A stretch of 64,000 nucleotides of DNA from Leptofilum sp041748655 (GTDB lineage Bacteria > Chloroflexota > Anaerolineae > Promineifilales > Promineifilaceae). This document shows positions 42,408 through 51,737 of this stretch, piece by piece. A program made the position numbers and the translations under genes. Below the pieces are notes generated by a model. The model was not told the DNA's origin and did not search any database. It worked only from the letters and a program-made list of their open reading frames with translations. The DNA lies in the NCBI GenBank assembly GCA_041748655.1, contig JBGTCV010000143.1, positions 62,001 through 126,000 on the forward strand. The letters are read 5' to 3'. The first letter of the stretch is position 1; the number at the start of each line of letters is the position of its first letter.

Positions 42408-42962
42408 ATGGTTTCTATTGTTGCCGGCATGGCAGGTCGATTTGGGGTGAATGAAAAAGAAGCAGAACGCTTTTTTAAGTTTGCCGTGGTTGGCGTTATT
42501 GGTTTTATTGTTGATTTTGGTATTTTTAACTTGAGTTTACGGCCGTTTGAACTGCTGCTGAGTAATGGAACGGCCGTACATGACTTCATCGTAGGACTGG
42601 GGCTAAATGATGAGCAAACTGTCTCCCTGGCTCGTATCTTTGCCGGTATGCTCTCCTTTGTGGCGGCCATTGTTAGCAACTTTATGTGGAACCGGTATTG
42701 GACTTACCCAGATTCCCGCTCCCGTTCCGTGCGCCGCCAGCTGGCGCTCTTTACCTTTGTCAGCGTAGCGGGCATCATCATTCGCGTGCCGATTATTACC
42801 TATACCCATACGCCGTTTACCAATTTAGTCGCCACCGTTGCTGCCCTGGAGCCATACAGCGTGCGCATTGGCGATAATTTGGCGCTGGTGCTGGCGGTGC
42901 TGGTGGTGATGTTCTGGAACTTTTTTGTGAACCGGTACTGGACCTACAATGATGTTGAGTAG
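42408..42962 (+). CDS. GtrA-family membrane protein
   Basis: 184 residues from the ATG at 42408, with GAGG about 7 bases upstream; a GTG 15 bases earlier is the alternative. Four membrane helices. The conserved opening FFKFAVVGVIGFIVDFGIF and the paired FMWNRYWTYP and FFVNRYWTYND motifs define GtrA-like proteins, thought to flip prenyl-linked sugars across the membrane. It fits the surrounding surface-glycan genes. Confidence 0.94.
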   Translation: MVSIVAGMAGRFGVNEKEAERFFKFAVVGVIGFIVDFGIFNLSLRPFELLLSNGTAVHDFIVGLGLNDEQTVSLARIFAGMLSFVAAIVSNFMWNRYWTYPDSRSRSVRRQLALFTFVSVAGIIIRVPIITYTHTPFTNLVATVAALEPYSVRIGDNLALVLAVLVVMFWNFFVNRYWTYNDVE

Positions 42963-42964
42963 TA

Positions 42965-43012
42965 ATGCGTGAAACGTGATGCGAGACCAAAACTGAATCA
43001 CGTTTCACGCAT
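42965..43012. repeat. 16-bp inverted repeat (ATGCGTGAAACGTGAT)
   Basis: A perfect 16-bp stem with a 16-base loop directly after the GtrA stop. The words CGTGAT/ATCACG recur, as in the other word-type repeats. There is no T-run. Confidence 0.75.
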
Positions 43013-43033
43013 CACGCTCAATGGCCTTTAATA

Positions 43034-44185
43034 ATGAAAATAGGCATTGACGTAACGGCCGCGCTGACGCAGGGTGGGGGGATTGGCCGCTACACGCGGG
43101 AGCTTATTCAGGCGCTGGCGGCGGTCGATTCTGGCAACAGCTATCGCTTTTTTTCGGCCAAACCGCCGGCTAACCTGCCTGTGCCCGATCCACTGCCCCA
43201 GGCGGCCAATATCACTTACCATCCGGCGCTGCTGGATGAGCGCTGGCTGTACCGTTTGTGGTATCGCCTGCGTTTGCCGCTGCCGGTGCAGTGGGTCACA
43301 GGGGAGCTGGATTTATTTCATTCGCCCGATTTTGTGCTGCCGCCGGTAAACGGCCGTATTCCCACCCTCCTCACCGTCCATGACCTGTCCTTTATTCACT
43401 TTCCTCACGTCTTTCCCGAACGGCTGGTGAACTATCTGAACCAGGTTGTGCCCTGGTCCATTGGCCGCGCCAGCCACATTTTGGCTGATTCAGAAGCGAC
43501 TCGAAACGATCTGCTGAGTATTTGGCAGGTGCCGCCAGAGAAAGTGACTGTTTTGTACAGTGGTGTACACGGCCGTTTTCAGCCAGTAGATGATGTGGGG
43601 CAGATAACGGCCGTTCGCCAAAAATACAGCCTGCACAATTGGCCCTATATCTTAAGCGTGGGCACGCTGCAACCCCGCAAAAATTATCAGATGCTTATTC
43701 GCGCTTTTGCCCCGCTGGCCGACAAGCTGCCGCACCATCTGGTCATCTCTGGCGGCAAGGGATGGTTGTATGATGAGATGCTGGCCGAAGTGGCGCGCCA
43801 GGGGTTGACCGGGCGCGTCCACTTCATTGGTTTTGTGGCCGATGCCGATTTGCCCACGCTGTACAGCGAAGCCGACCTTTTTGTGTTCCCCAGTTTGTAT
43901 GAGGGATTTGGCCTGCCGTTGTTGGAGGCGATGGGGTGTGGAACGGCCGTAATCACCTCCAACAGCTCCTCTTTGCCCGAAGTGGCCGGTGACGCCGCTC
44001 ATCAACTCCCCCCGCAAGACCAGGTTGCCTGGAGTGAAGCAATGGACACCTTGCTCAGCGATTCTAGCCAGCGCAGCCAGATGGTGCAGGCTGGCTTTGA
44101 ACAGGTGCGCCGCTTTTCCTGGCAGGAATCTGCCCATCAATTGTTAAAGATTTACCAGCAAGTAAAGTTGTTTCATAACGGTTAA
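43034..44185 (+). CDS. GT4-family glycosyltransferase
   Basis: 383 residues, paralogous to the protein at 1965. GIDVTAALTQGGGIGRYTRE opens the acceptor domain, GTLQPRKN the donor domain, and the retaining motif is EGFGLPLLE (E290, E298). It likely adds a sugar to the glycan built by the surrounding UXS, ligase and GtrA genes. Three ACGGCCGT copies lie inside the gene, two of them 38 bases apart (43569, 43607). Confidence 0.94.
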   Translation: MKIGIDVTAALTQGGGIGRYTRELIQALAAVDSGNSYRFFSAKPPANLPVPDPLPQAANITYHPALLDERWLYRLWYRLRLPLPVQWVTGELDLFHSPDFVLPPVNGRIPTLLTVHDLSFIHFPHVFPERLVNYLNQVVPWSIGRASHILADSEATRNDLLSIWQVPPEKVTVLYSGVHGRFQPVDDVGQITAVRQKYSLHNWPYILSVGTLQPRKNYQMLIRAFAPLADKLPHHLVISGGKGWLYDEMLAEVARQGLTGRVHFIGFVADADLPTLYSEADLFVFPSLYEGFGLPLLEAMGCGTAVITSNSSSLPEVAGDAAHQLPPQDQVAWSEAMDTLLSDSSQRSQMVQAGFEQVRRFSWQESAHQLLKIYQQVKLFHNG

Positions 44186-44557
44186 GCCCAACTAGCAGCA
44201 GTTTTGTTTACTCAAAATTGGCACTGTTTACTGAAAACTGCTTACGGTTTACCAGTTTTAGTACCCATTGCCTATGACCCCTGGGTAAAGGTAGTACCAA
44301 CTTCTCATTATGTGAACTATGATTTCGTCATAGTAACAGGCATAATGGATGCAGTTAATGAACTGTGTTCACATGGTAGTGCCTAATTAAATAGTGTTCC
44401 CTAAACGGCCGTTTCTCAATGCGTCTTGCCGCTATTCCAAAACTGGTTTCAGCTAACCTTTGCCAGATAACAGAGCGGAAGATTCAGTAAACATGTGGGT
44501 TCTGCATACCCAGGTGAATGGCAGCTATTTTGGGTGCGTACCTCAGGAGGATCAGAC
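44186..44557. other. Structured leader region before the giant NTPase gene
   Basis: This 372-base gap is poorer in GC than its surroundings. It holds nested inverted repeats: TTTACCAG/CTGGGTAAA (about 44248-44289) and ATGTGAAC/GTTCACAT (44310-44374), the latter enclosing CTATGA-TTTCG-TCATAG (44317-44333). One ACGGCCGT lies at 44405. I find no convincing coding frame or promoter pair. Confidence 0.5.
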
Positions 44558-47500
44558 GTGACAATGGCATCTGGATTATTCCGCGGTGTCATGAAACTCA
44601 AAACACTTTGTGTTGCTGGTGCTTTTACCCAGCAGCCAAATAGCCAACCACAGCCAACCTTCCCTGCCAATGTTTTGATTCATACACAAATCTTTAAATT
44701 TTACGTTGAAAGCGCTTTTGATAAAGCGCTGGACGTTGTCAATCTCAATCGGGATATTGACCTCATCTTTGTTGATGCAGACAGTGATTCCTTGTCTGAG
44801 ATCATCATGTTTATGACCCAGGCGCGTGAAATACGGCCGAAACTGCCCATTATTGTCTTCACCAGCCAGGCTGATGATCGCATGCGCTACCTGATGCGTG
44901 CCGGTGCCACCTGGCACTTTTTAAAAGAATCCCCCGACGTGGCTAATTTGGTTGAGCAAGTTCAAACACACGTCTTTTCGCCCACCAAATGGCAAGAGTT
45001 GTTCGATCAATACACCAGCGAAACGCTCAAGCCCCGTATTGAACCAGGCCTTAGCTACACCGATTTAGAAGCGCTTACCCAGAACCCGGAAGAACGATAC
45101 ATTATTAAACGGTTGTTTGCGGGCAGCGATGTGGTGCAAATCTTCCGCATGGATGAAGGGTTTAGCGGGTCCCGGATTTACACGGTTAAACCAGCCCACC
45201 AGCTCAAGCGTATTCTAAAAATAGATGTGGCCGACCGGCTGGAAGCCGTACAGGAAAAGCAAGAGCGGCTGATTCAGCCCCGGTTGAACCGGCAGGTGGG
45301 GCAGATTCAGGGCAAGATGATTCGTGCCCAGCATTTGGCCGGGGCGTGTTATACGTTGGCTGGTTCCAACAAGGATGCCATTACCCTGACGCAGTTTTTG
45401 CGTGACCAAAACCGGGTACGCAAAGAGCTGATCGACAAGGTGCTGTCTCAACTGCGTCTGAGCCTGGAACAGCTGTACGCAGGCAGTTCAGACACGGAAC
45501 TGCGCTACTGGGCACCCTTGTATGCCCGCGTGCTGCCTCCTTGCCTTACCCTGACTGATGCAGTCCTAATCGATCCGCAGGAGACCGAGGCAGATTTTGT
45601 GATTGCGGCCGATGCGCTGACCACGCTCTCTTCTGTGCCGGGAAATTCAGCTTTGCGCGAGATTCACAAAGCAGTACGGGCAGGGGGTACGCCCAGCGTG
45701 ATTTTGGAAGGTTTTGAAGTGGCGGAGCTGGATACAAAGGAAGGGGTGCTGTATCTGCATGACGATTTGATTTCGCGCTACCCAATCTCCAACTTGCTGA
45801 AAGATAAAAATCACCCCATTTTGCGCTTTAAAATTCGGCTGCAAGAGTCGCAGCGGAAATTGCTAACCCATCCCGTGTTTCGGCGGGGCAAGCGGATTAG
45901 CGTACGCGGACAGGTTGTGGCTACGGATGAGACCATTCTGGCCGAAAATATTGAAGCGATTACCGGAAACCCGTTCGACTTTGATAGTGATGCCTTTGAA
46001 TTTGCATCGGGCCGCTTTTTGTCGCCGATTACCAACGTGCGCTGCCTGCTGTGGGAGATTGGCCGGGAAGATATGATTGTGCCCATCCCGCAGGTCTCGC
46101 CGGTGGTACATGGTGATTTGAACACCAGCAATATTTTGGTGGAAGTCAGTGATGAGATGCCGGTCTGGTTTATCGACTTTTCCGATGCCAGGCCGGGGCA
46201 CGTTTATTTTGATCTGGCCAAGCTGGAGGTGGAGTTCCGCACCCATATTTTGTACCGTCTGTATAAAGAGATGGTAGATGAGGGTTTGTGGGATGAGACA
46301 ACGGCGACGCAGTTTGCCCTGCTGGTGGAAAATGTGCTGCTTAAAACGGCCGTATTAACCTTCGAAGATTTTTTGACCAGCCTGCGCGATTATCAGCCGG
46401 AATGGTACGACAACTTGTACACGCAATTTCCGATGTATTCAGAAAATTTGCTCTATTTTCTGTTTTCTCTGCGGCAGATTGCGGAAACGTACAGCCCAGA
46501 GCGGTTCAGGTACCATTTCCCGGTGGCGGTCTTTTTCCACAGCATGGCGGCGCTGAAGTATAAGGGGCTAGACAGTGTGCCCTGGGCCAAGCGGCTGGCG
46601 CTTTGCTGTGCCCTGGTTTCGGGTAAACAGGCAATAGAGGGTGGGGAACGGCCGTTAGAGCTTACCGAAGTTCTCAGCACCCTGCGCCAGCGCAGTTCCT
46701 TTGCCACCATCACCGTGGGCAGCGGCGAAGATCGCAAATATTTACTGCAATGGAACAGCAACTGGAACATGTTCAATTTGATTGGCGGCAAGGTTGATAA
46801 CCAGAAAGGAGACCGCGATTCCTTCGCCAGAACCATCCAGCGCGAGCTGCACGAAGAGCTGGGTATTCGCAACCCGAAAGATTACCGCATTGTGCATGAG
46901 TTCAAACCGGTGCAAAAGCGGCAGTTCTCCCGCCGTGAATATGTATTTAAAGATTACGAATTCCGCATTTTCCAAATTGAAATGCTGCCGCGCCACCCGT
47001 TTACCCGCGAAGAGTTCGACTGGTACGCCCAGCGTTTTTCCCAAGACCGGGAAAACATCCTGGTGTCGCGGGCAGAAATTGAGCGACTGCGCACCGTCGA
47101 TAACCGGCCCATCTCTGAAACGACGCGCATGATTTTGCAGGAACTGGGCGAAATCACCGCCACCAAAGGTTCAGATTTAATGGTATCGCTTGATTTTGAG
47201 CTGGAAAACGAAGATGTCGTGGTGAGCCGTGGGCGGGCCAACATCGTGGCGCGTCTTATCAATCCGCTATTTGGCAATTTGATGGAAAACCTGACGCTGG
47301 AAGTGCTGCCTTCTAATGGGTATGAGACAGAGCGAGATTCGGCCGTTTTTACCATTGGCACGCTGGATGCCGGGCAAGAAGTTCCGGTATCAATCTGGTT
47401 GCAGCCACGGGAAAAGAAGTCCAGCCTTACCATTCGGGCCACCTATTACGACGTGCGCGGCCATGAATATCGCCAGCTCATCGAGAAGTCGGTGAATTTT

Positions 47501-48751
47501 GAGGCGCAGGAACGTTCACTGTTCCACATAGATAATCCGTACGTAGTGGGCAAGCCGCTGACGCCTGCTTCTGAGGAGCTGTACAAAGGACGGGAAGATG
47601 TGTTCATGTGGATTGAGGAAAATCTGCTGGGCAAAACCCAGCCGCATACCCTCATTTTGTATGGACAGCGCCGTATGGGCAAAACTTCTACGCTGTACCA
47701 ACTGGTGGGCGGCAAGCGAGGTAAAACCATTCGGGAATACCCTGGGCATCCCATTTATCCGGTGTATATCGATTTGCAGCGACTGGCGGGCTGTGACATG
47801 GCTGAATTTTTTGCCCGCTTGAGCCAGCACATTATTCGCAACCTGCATAAACGAGGGATAACCCTTGTTCCGCGAGAAAATTGGTCTGCCAACGGCACGC
47901 TCTTTAGCGAGTTTGACCAATTTTTGGATGAAATTGAGGATATACTGCCGCCGAATGGGCTGTTGGTGCTTATTATTGATGAGCTGGAACAGCTGCAAGA
48001 AAGCGTGGAGCGGGGTCGTTTGTCATCTGATATTTTCCCGTATTTACGTTCGCTCATGCAGCACCGATCGCGTATCACCTTTATTCTGGCGGGCACGAAC
48101 CAACTGGTAGAGGATTACTGGAGCATCATTTTTCATGTGGGCATCAGCCGGGAAATTGATTCCTTGAGCCGGGAAGAGACGGAGACCTTGATTCGGGAAC
48201 CAGTTGCGCCGATGATTCAATATGATGATTTGGCGGTGGATCGCATCTGGCTGACAACGCGGGGGCATCCGTATTTTAGCCAGCTGATTTGTCATCGGTT
48301 GGTGAGTTCGACCAATCTACAAGGGCGGCGAAGTAAGCTGATTACGATTGGGGACGTGCGCGAAACGATTAACTCGGTGATTGAAGAGGATGACAGCCAT
48401 TTGCAGCATTTGTGGAATGAGAGTACGGCCGTTGAGCGTTTTGTCATGGCGTCGCTAGCCGGAACACATGATATTGGTGAAGAGAACGTGTCGCGCACCG
48501 AAATTTCGTCGCGGCTGCGCGAAACTAGCTACTCTGAAGATGCCATCAACATAGCATTGAAGCAGCTGGAAGTTCGTCGGTTGCTGACGCGGGTGCCGGT
48601 TGAGCGGCAAATTCAGCGTCGCCTGGCTCAGCCTAATGGCTGGGAACCGACGCTCATCAGCAAAGATTATGCATATGCTATTTCTTTTGATTTACTGCGC
48701 CGCTGGGTGGCGTATAAACATCCGTTAGGGTCGTTATTGTCTACGATCTGA
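44558..48751 (+). CDS. Multidomain signalling NTPase: receiver-like, kinase-like, Nudix, Ig-like, AAA/STAND
   Basis: 1397 residues from the GTG at 44558, chosen for the perfect AGGAGG 7 bases upstream. Residues 14-140 form a response-regulator-like domain (DLIFVDAD with D73, VFTSQ, HFLKES with K123), but the acidic pair after strand 1 is missing. About 185-620 is kinase/APH-like: glycine-rich GFSGSRIYTV, Lys in ILKIDV, catalytic HGDLNTSN (about 518-525) and the DFG-like FIDFSD. About 715-850 is a Nudix domain with GGKVDNQKGDR and RELHEELGI. About 870-985 is Ig/CARDB-like. About 1000-1265 is an AAA/STAND NTPase with GQRRMGKTST and LLVLIIDELEQL. The C-terminus looks like winged helices. The partner NTPase gene follows after 27 bases. 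A conflict or defence signalling role is inference. Confidence 0.85.
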   Translation: MTMASGLFRGVMKLKTLCVAGAFTQQPNSQPQPTFPANVLIHTQIFKFYVESAFDKALDVVNLNRDIDLIFVDADSDSLSEIIMFMTQAREIRPKLPIIVFTSQADDRMRYLMRAGATWHFLKESPDVANLVEQVQTHVFSPTKWQELFDQYTSETLKPRIEPGLSYTDLEALTQNPEERYIIKRLFAGSDVVQIFRMDEGFSGSRIYTVKPAHQLKRILKIDVADRLEAVQEKQERLIQPRLNRQVGQIQGKMIRAQHLAGACYTLAGSNKDAITLTQFLRDQNRVRKELIDKVLSQLRLSLEQLYAGSSDTELRYWAPLYARVLPPCLTLTDAVLIDPQETEADFVIAADALTTLSSVPGNSALREIHKAVRAGGTPSVILEGFEVAELDTKEGVLYLHDDLISRYPISNLLKDKNHPILRFKIRLQESQRKLLTHPVFRRGKRISVRGQVVATDETILAENIEAITGNPFDFDSDAFEFASGRFLSPITNVRCLLWEIGREDMIVPIPQVSPVVHGDLNTSNILVEVSDEMPVWFIDFSDARPGHVYFDLAKLEVEFRTHILYRLYKEMVDEGLWDETTATQFALLVENVLLKTAVLTFEDFLTSLRDYQPEWYDNLYTQFPMYSENLLYFLFSLRQIAETYSPERFRYHFPVAVFFHSMAALKYKGLDSVPWAKRLALCCALVSGKQAIEGGERPLELTEVLSTLRQRSSFATITVGSGEDRKYLLQWNSNWNMFNLIGGKVDNQKGDRDSFARTIQRELHEELGIRNPKDYRIVHEFKPVQKRQFSRREYVFKDYEFRIFQIEMLPRHPFTREEFDWYAQRFSQDRENILVSRAEIERLRTVDNRPISETTRMILQELGEITATKGSDLMVSLDFELENEDVVVSRGRANIVARLINPLFGNLMENLTLEVLPSNGYETERDSAVFTIGTLDAGQEVPVSIWLQPREKKSSLTIRATYYDVRGHEYRQLIEKSVNFEAQERSLFHIDNPYVVGKPLTPASEELYKGREDVFMWIEENLLGKTQPHTLILYGQRRMGKTSTLYQLVGGKRGKTIREYPGHPIYPVYIDLQRLAGCDMAEFFARLSQHIIRNLHKRGITLVPRENWSANGTLFSEFDQFLDEIEDILPPNGLLVLIIDELEQLQESVERGRLSSDIFPYLRSLMQHRSRITFILAGTNQLVEDYWSIIFHVGISREIDSLSREETETLIREPVAPMIQYDDLAVDRIWLTTRGHPYFSQLICHRLVSSTNLQGRRSKLITIGDVRETINSVIEEDDSHLQHLWNESTAVERFVMASLAGTHDIGEENVSRTEISSRLRETSYSEDAINIALKQLEVRRLLTRVPVERQIQRRLAQPNGWEPTLISKDYAYAISFDLLRRWVAYKHPLGSLLSTI

Positions 48752-48778
48752 CAGAGTTTTTTTTGGGGGCTTTGTTTT

Positions 48779-50074
48779 ATGTCTTACATTGTTGGACATC
48801 CAATTAAACATCCAGCCGACTTTTACGGCCGTCATGAACAAGTTGTGCGCTTTTTTGAGATTATTGGTGGGCGGCAGGCCCAATCTGTTAGCGTTTTAGG
48901 CGTGCGTCGGGCGGGGAAAACCTCTTTTTTGCAATATGTGGCCCATCCAGACACCATGGCCCGCTATTTGAACAACGGTGATCAATACACCATGATTTAC
49001 CTGGATATGTCGTCGTGCAAAACGCCCTCCGATTTTTATTACCGGCTGCTCCAGCGGCTCAAAATAAGCCTGGGCAAAGCTCAAACCGACTTTTTATGGA
49101 GAGAGTCTCCGCTGGGCCAGACCAAGCTGTATGATGTAGAAGCGTATCTATGCCAATTTCCTCAAACGCGCATTGTGCTGCTGCTGGATGAGTTTGACCA
49201 TTTGCGAACGGAGGCGTTTACCCATGAATTTTTGACGGAGCTGCGGGCGATGACGGGCGTGATGGAATACGATCTGGCCTGTGTAACTGCTTCTTACTGG
49301 GATTTGTACACGCTTGGTTCCCGCCTGGGATTGCCGCCAACCTCGCCTTTTTATAATATTTTTTACCCGTCCCCCATTTATATGTCTGCTTTGGAGCTGA
49401 CGGAAGCGACCTCACTGATTGATACGCCTGCGGCCAAAGAGGGCATTACATTTTCTGAAGATGAGGTGCGCGACATTCATGAGTTGGCGGGGTCTCTGCC
49501 GTTTTTTGTGCAGGCAACGGCGGCTAAATGGTTTCGGTATAAGCGGGCAGGTAACGTAACTAATCCGGAAGCGGCCCGGCAGCAGCTGGCGGCAGATTTG
49601 GCTCCTTATTTTGATCAATGGTGGCACAATTTTACCGAGACCGAGCGGCAGGTTTTGCTGGCGGTGGGTGAAGAACGGCCGTTAACCCAGCTAACTTCCC
49701 CCCCCATTGAACTCGACGCGATTGTGCGTCGCCTGCGTGGGTATGGTTTGCTATATCACGCTGATTCCAGGCTGCACATTAACGGCCGTATCTTCCAAAC
49801 CTGGATTCGTCAGTACGCCCAACTGCCTCAGGCCGATCCGCCGCAGCTGGCCTCAAACGGCGCAGATCTGGCACGTATTCGCCACGCCCTGGTTGATTCT
49901 TTTGACCTGGATGAGCTGCGTACCCTTTGCTTTGATCTAGGCATGGATTTTGAAACCTTGCCGGGTCAGAGCAAGCCCGCCAAAGCCCGCGAAATGGTAA
50001 ACTATTGGCGCAATCGCCAAGACCTGACACGCTTAACTGAAGCCATTCGCCTGGAACGCGGCGGTATTATTTAG
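48779..50074 (+). CDS. AAA/STAND NTPase with C-terminal effector-associated (Death-like) domain
   Basis: 431 residues. Walker A is GVRRAGKTSFLQ (about 40-51) and Walker B is IVLLLDEFDHL. The NTPase is close in style to the one in the upstream protein (both begin with a short segment containing a GR and then the P-loop). A winged-helix segment follows. The last 75 residues (IRHALVDSFDLDELRTLCFD, LGMDFETLPGQSKPAKAREM) match the small helical effector-associated domains that recruit partner proteins in bacterial conflict systems. GGGGG lies about 9 bases before the ATG. It is coupled in one operon with the giant protein. Confidence 0.9.
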   Translation: MSYIVGHPIKHPADFYGRHEQVVRFFEIIGGRQAQSVSVLGVRRAGKTSFLQYVAHPDTMARYLNNGDQYTMIYLDMSSCKTPSDFYYRLLQRLKISLGKAQTDFLWRESPLGQTKLYDVEAYLCQFPQTRIVLLLDEFDHLRTEAFTHEFLTELRAMTGVMEYDLACVTASYWDLYTLGSRLGLPPTSPFYNIFYPSPIYMSALELTEATSLIDTPAAKEGITFSEDEVRDIHELAGSLPFFVQATAAKWFRYKRAGNVTNPEAARQQLAADLAPYFDQWWHNFTETERQVLLAVGEERPLTQLTSPPIELDAIVRRLRGYGLLYHADSRLHINGRIFQTWIRQYAQLPQADPPQLASNGADLARIRHALVDSFDLDELRTLCFDLGMDFETLPGQSKPAKAREMVNYWRNRQDLTRLTEAIRLERGGII

Positions 50075-50080
50075 CACTAA

Positions 50081-50168
50081 GGGTTCGTTCACAAATAACT
50101 TTAGATAAGGAAACGAACCCCAAGGCTTGACCGTTTACCGAAACCCAAAAGTTAAAAACGGTCAAGCC
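50081..50168. terminator. Paired inverted repeats between convergent genes
   Basis: GGGTTCGTT/AACGAACCC (50081-50120) and a perfect 13-bp stem GGCTTGACCGTTT/AAACGGTCAAGCC (50124-50168) fill the whole gap between the EAD gene and the beta-propeller gene. They lack T-runs but are placed to stop or protect both transcripts. Confidence 0.55.
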
Positions 50169-51134
50169 CTAAGGCTGCATTTGGCAAACGGCGTTAACTT
50201 TAACTGTTTCGGGCAGAATGGAGAGCCAGTTTTGCTGTGGTAGGGGGCTGTGCCACAGCTCGCCATTTGACATAACGGCAAAAAGATTGTGGCCGATATG
50301 GGCAAATCGTTCCACCATGCTGCGATTCTGCGATTTCGTGAGTGGCTGCCAGGTTTGCCCGCCGTCTATGCTGTGTTCGATACGGCCGTTCGCCCCTGCA
50401 GGATTTTCGGCCGGTCCCAGTACCAGCTCCTCGCTGTTTTCTGGGTTCACCCAGACCGCCCGCACGTAACAATCGAGAAAAACGCCCTGCCAGCTGCGAC
50501 CGCCGTCTTGTGAGCGGTAAAAGCCGCCACCTGTGGGTGCATATAACATCGTGTGGCTGCTGGGATGCACGGCAATCGAATGCACGTCTGGATGAACCAG
50601 CCCGGCGGGCGGGTTACCAAACTCAGGCTGGCCATTGCTGCCCTCGGCCAGCTGCCAGGAATTACCACCATTATCAGAACAAAGTAGGCCGCCAACTTCT
50701 ACGGCGGCAAAGGCGTGCTGTCCGTGAAAGGCAAAGCCGCGCACACAGCCTGCTTCAGGCGAGTAGGGCAACCACCAGCCAAACCGATCGCGTAGTTGGG
50801 CCACTTCGGGTCGTTCCACCCAGCTTTTGCCGCCGTCGTGCGAGACAAACAAGGCCGCGGGTTCCGTGCCCGCAAACTCCAGGTCGGAAATATCGGGATG
50901 GTACGCCAGCCAGCGAACGTGCCGTTCGGTGAGGCCGTGGCTTTGTTCGTACCAACTGGCTCCCAGATCATCGGAGCGGAAGATGCCGTCGGTGGTGCTT
51001 GCCAAAATCACCCCCTCGCGGGCGACGATACAGGTGACGGTACGGCCGTCTAGCCCCCGTCTTTCCATCTGCCAGATATCCCCATTTTGTTGTGTCTGCC
51101 AGACACCATCTTGAGTTGCTAAAAAAAGTTCCAT
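50169..51134 (-). CDS. BNR/Asp-box beta-propeller protein
   Basis: 321 residues without a signal peptide. At least five Asp-boxes are visible (SDDLGASW, SHDGGKSW, SDNGGNSW, SQDGGRSW, SIDGGQTW), giving a six- to seven-bladed propeller like sialidase/VPS10-type repeats. Such proteins can be glycosidases or protein-binding scaffolds; I see no sialidase catalytic arginines. It converges on the NTPase cassette and may be unrelated to it. Confidence 0.88.
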   Translation of the reverse strand: MELFLATQDGVWQTQQNGDIWQMERRGLDGRTVTCIVAREGVILASTTDGIFRSDDLGASWYEQSHGLTERHVRWLAYHPDISDLEFAGTEPAALFVSHDGGKSWVERPEVAQLRDRFGWWLPYSPEAGCVRGFAFHGQHAFAAVEVGGLLCSDNGGNSWQLAEGSNGQPEFGNPPAGLVHPDVHSIAVHPSSHTMLYAPTGGGFYRSQDGGRSWQGVFLDCYVRAVWVNPENSEELVLGPAENPAGANGRIEHSIDGGQTWQPLTKSQNRSMVERFAHIGHNLFAVMSNGELWHSPLPQQNWLSILPETVKVNAVCQMQP

Positions 51135-51309
51135 GTGTCACTTACCATAAATCATAGTTGACAATCGTTTAGGAGCTAACACGATTGTCAACTATTTGGG
51201 AAGATAGGCTCAATTGAATTAAACCAGAGATGCGATTGCGGCGCATCGGCCATATGGCCAGTTTCAGGTGGAACTTTTATTAGACGCCCGATTCAGAAAT
51301 GGCAACTGT

Positions 51310-51339
51310 TTGACGGCCGTTTCCTCCCTCATCTATACT
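51310..51339 (+). promoter_or_regulatory. Sigma70-type promoter, overlapping an ACGGCCGT site
   Basis: TTGACG at 51310-51315 and TATACT at 51334-51339 with an 18-base spacer. The ACGGCCGT copy at 51313-51320 covers the end of the -35 box. It should drive the gene at 51384. Confidence 0.55.
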
Positions 51340-51383
51340 GTTTCCAACTGACCGACCTGGTTTGTTACATATGGAGGCACAAA

Positions 51384-51737
51384 ATGGAAGAGACAACGTG
51401 GGCTACCGTAATGGAAACAAATGGTATCACCGTAGCTGAACTATTGGTGCAGCGTCTGGAAGCGGCTGATATTCCGGCCCAGGCTGTACAGGAAAGTGCA
51501 GGCAAATCGTTTGGCCTTATGAGCGGCCCGCTGGGCACAGCTTTTGTCCGGGTACCGGCTCAATACCTGGAAGAGGCTCGCCTGCTGCTGGATGTGGACG
51601 TGCCGACTTCAGCCGACGACATTGTTACCTGCCCCAGCTGCGACAGCGAGATTGAGCTGAATGATGCAGAATGGGAACAGGGTTGGTTTGGCTGCCCGGT
51701 TTGTGATGCACATGTCTCGCTGGACGATCTTTTCTAG
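51384..51737 (+). CDS. DUF2007-like protein with C-terminal zinc ribbon
   Basis: 117 residues. The N-terminal 70 residues (NGITVAELLVQRLEAADIPA, then FVRVPAQYLEEARLLL) match the DUF2007 signal-transducer fold. The C-terminus is a zinc ribbon with C83, C86, C104 and C107. GGAGG stands 6 bases before the ATG. The stop overlaps the end of the convergent copC-like gene by 4 bases. Confidence 0.88.
   Translation: MEETTWATVMETNGITVAELLVQRLEAADIPAQAVQESAGKSFGLMSGPLGTAFVRVPAQYLEEARLLLDVDVPTSADDIVTCPSCDSEIELNDAEWEQGWFGCPVCDAHVSLDDLF

Noticed and set aside
44204..44386. 60-codon frame before the NTPase cassette
   Set aside because: It needs a TTG start without a ribosome site and overlaps the nested inverted repeats.
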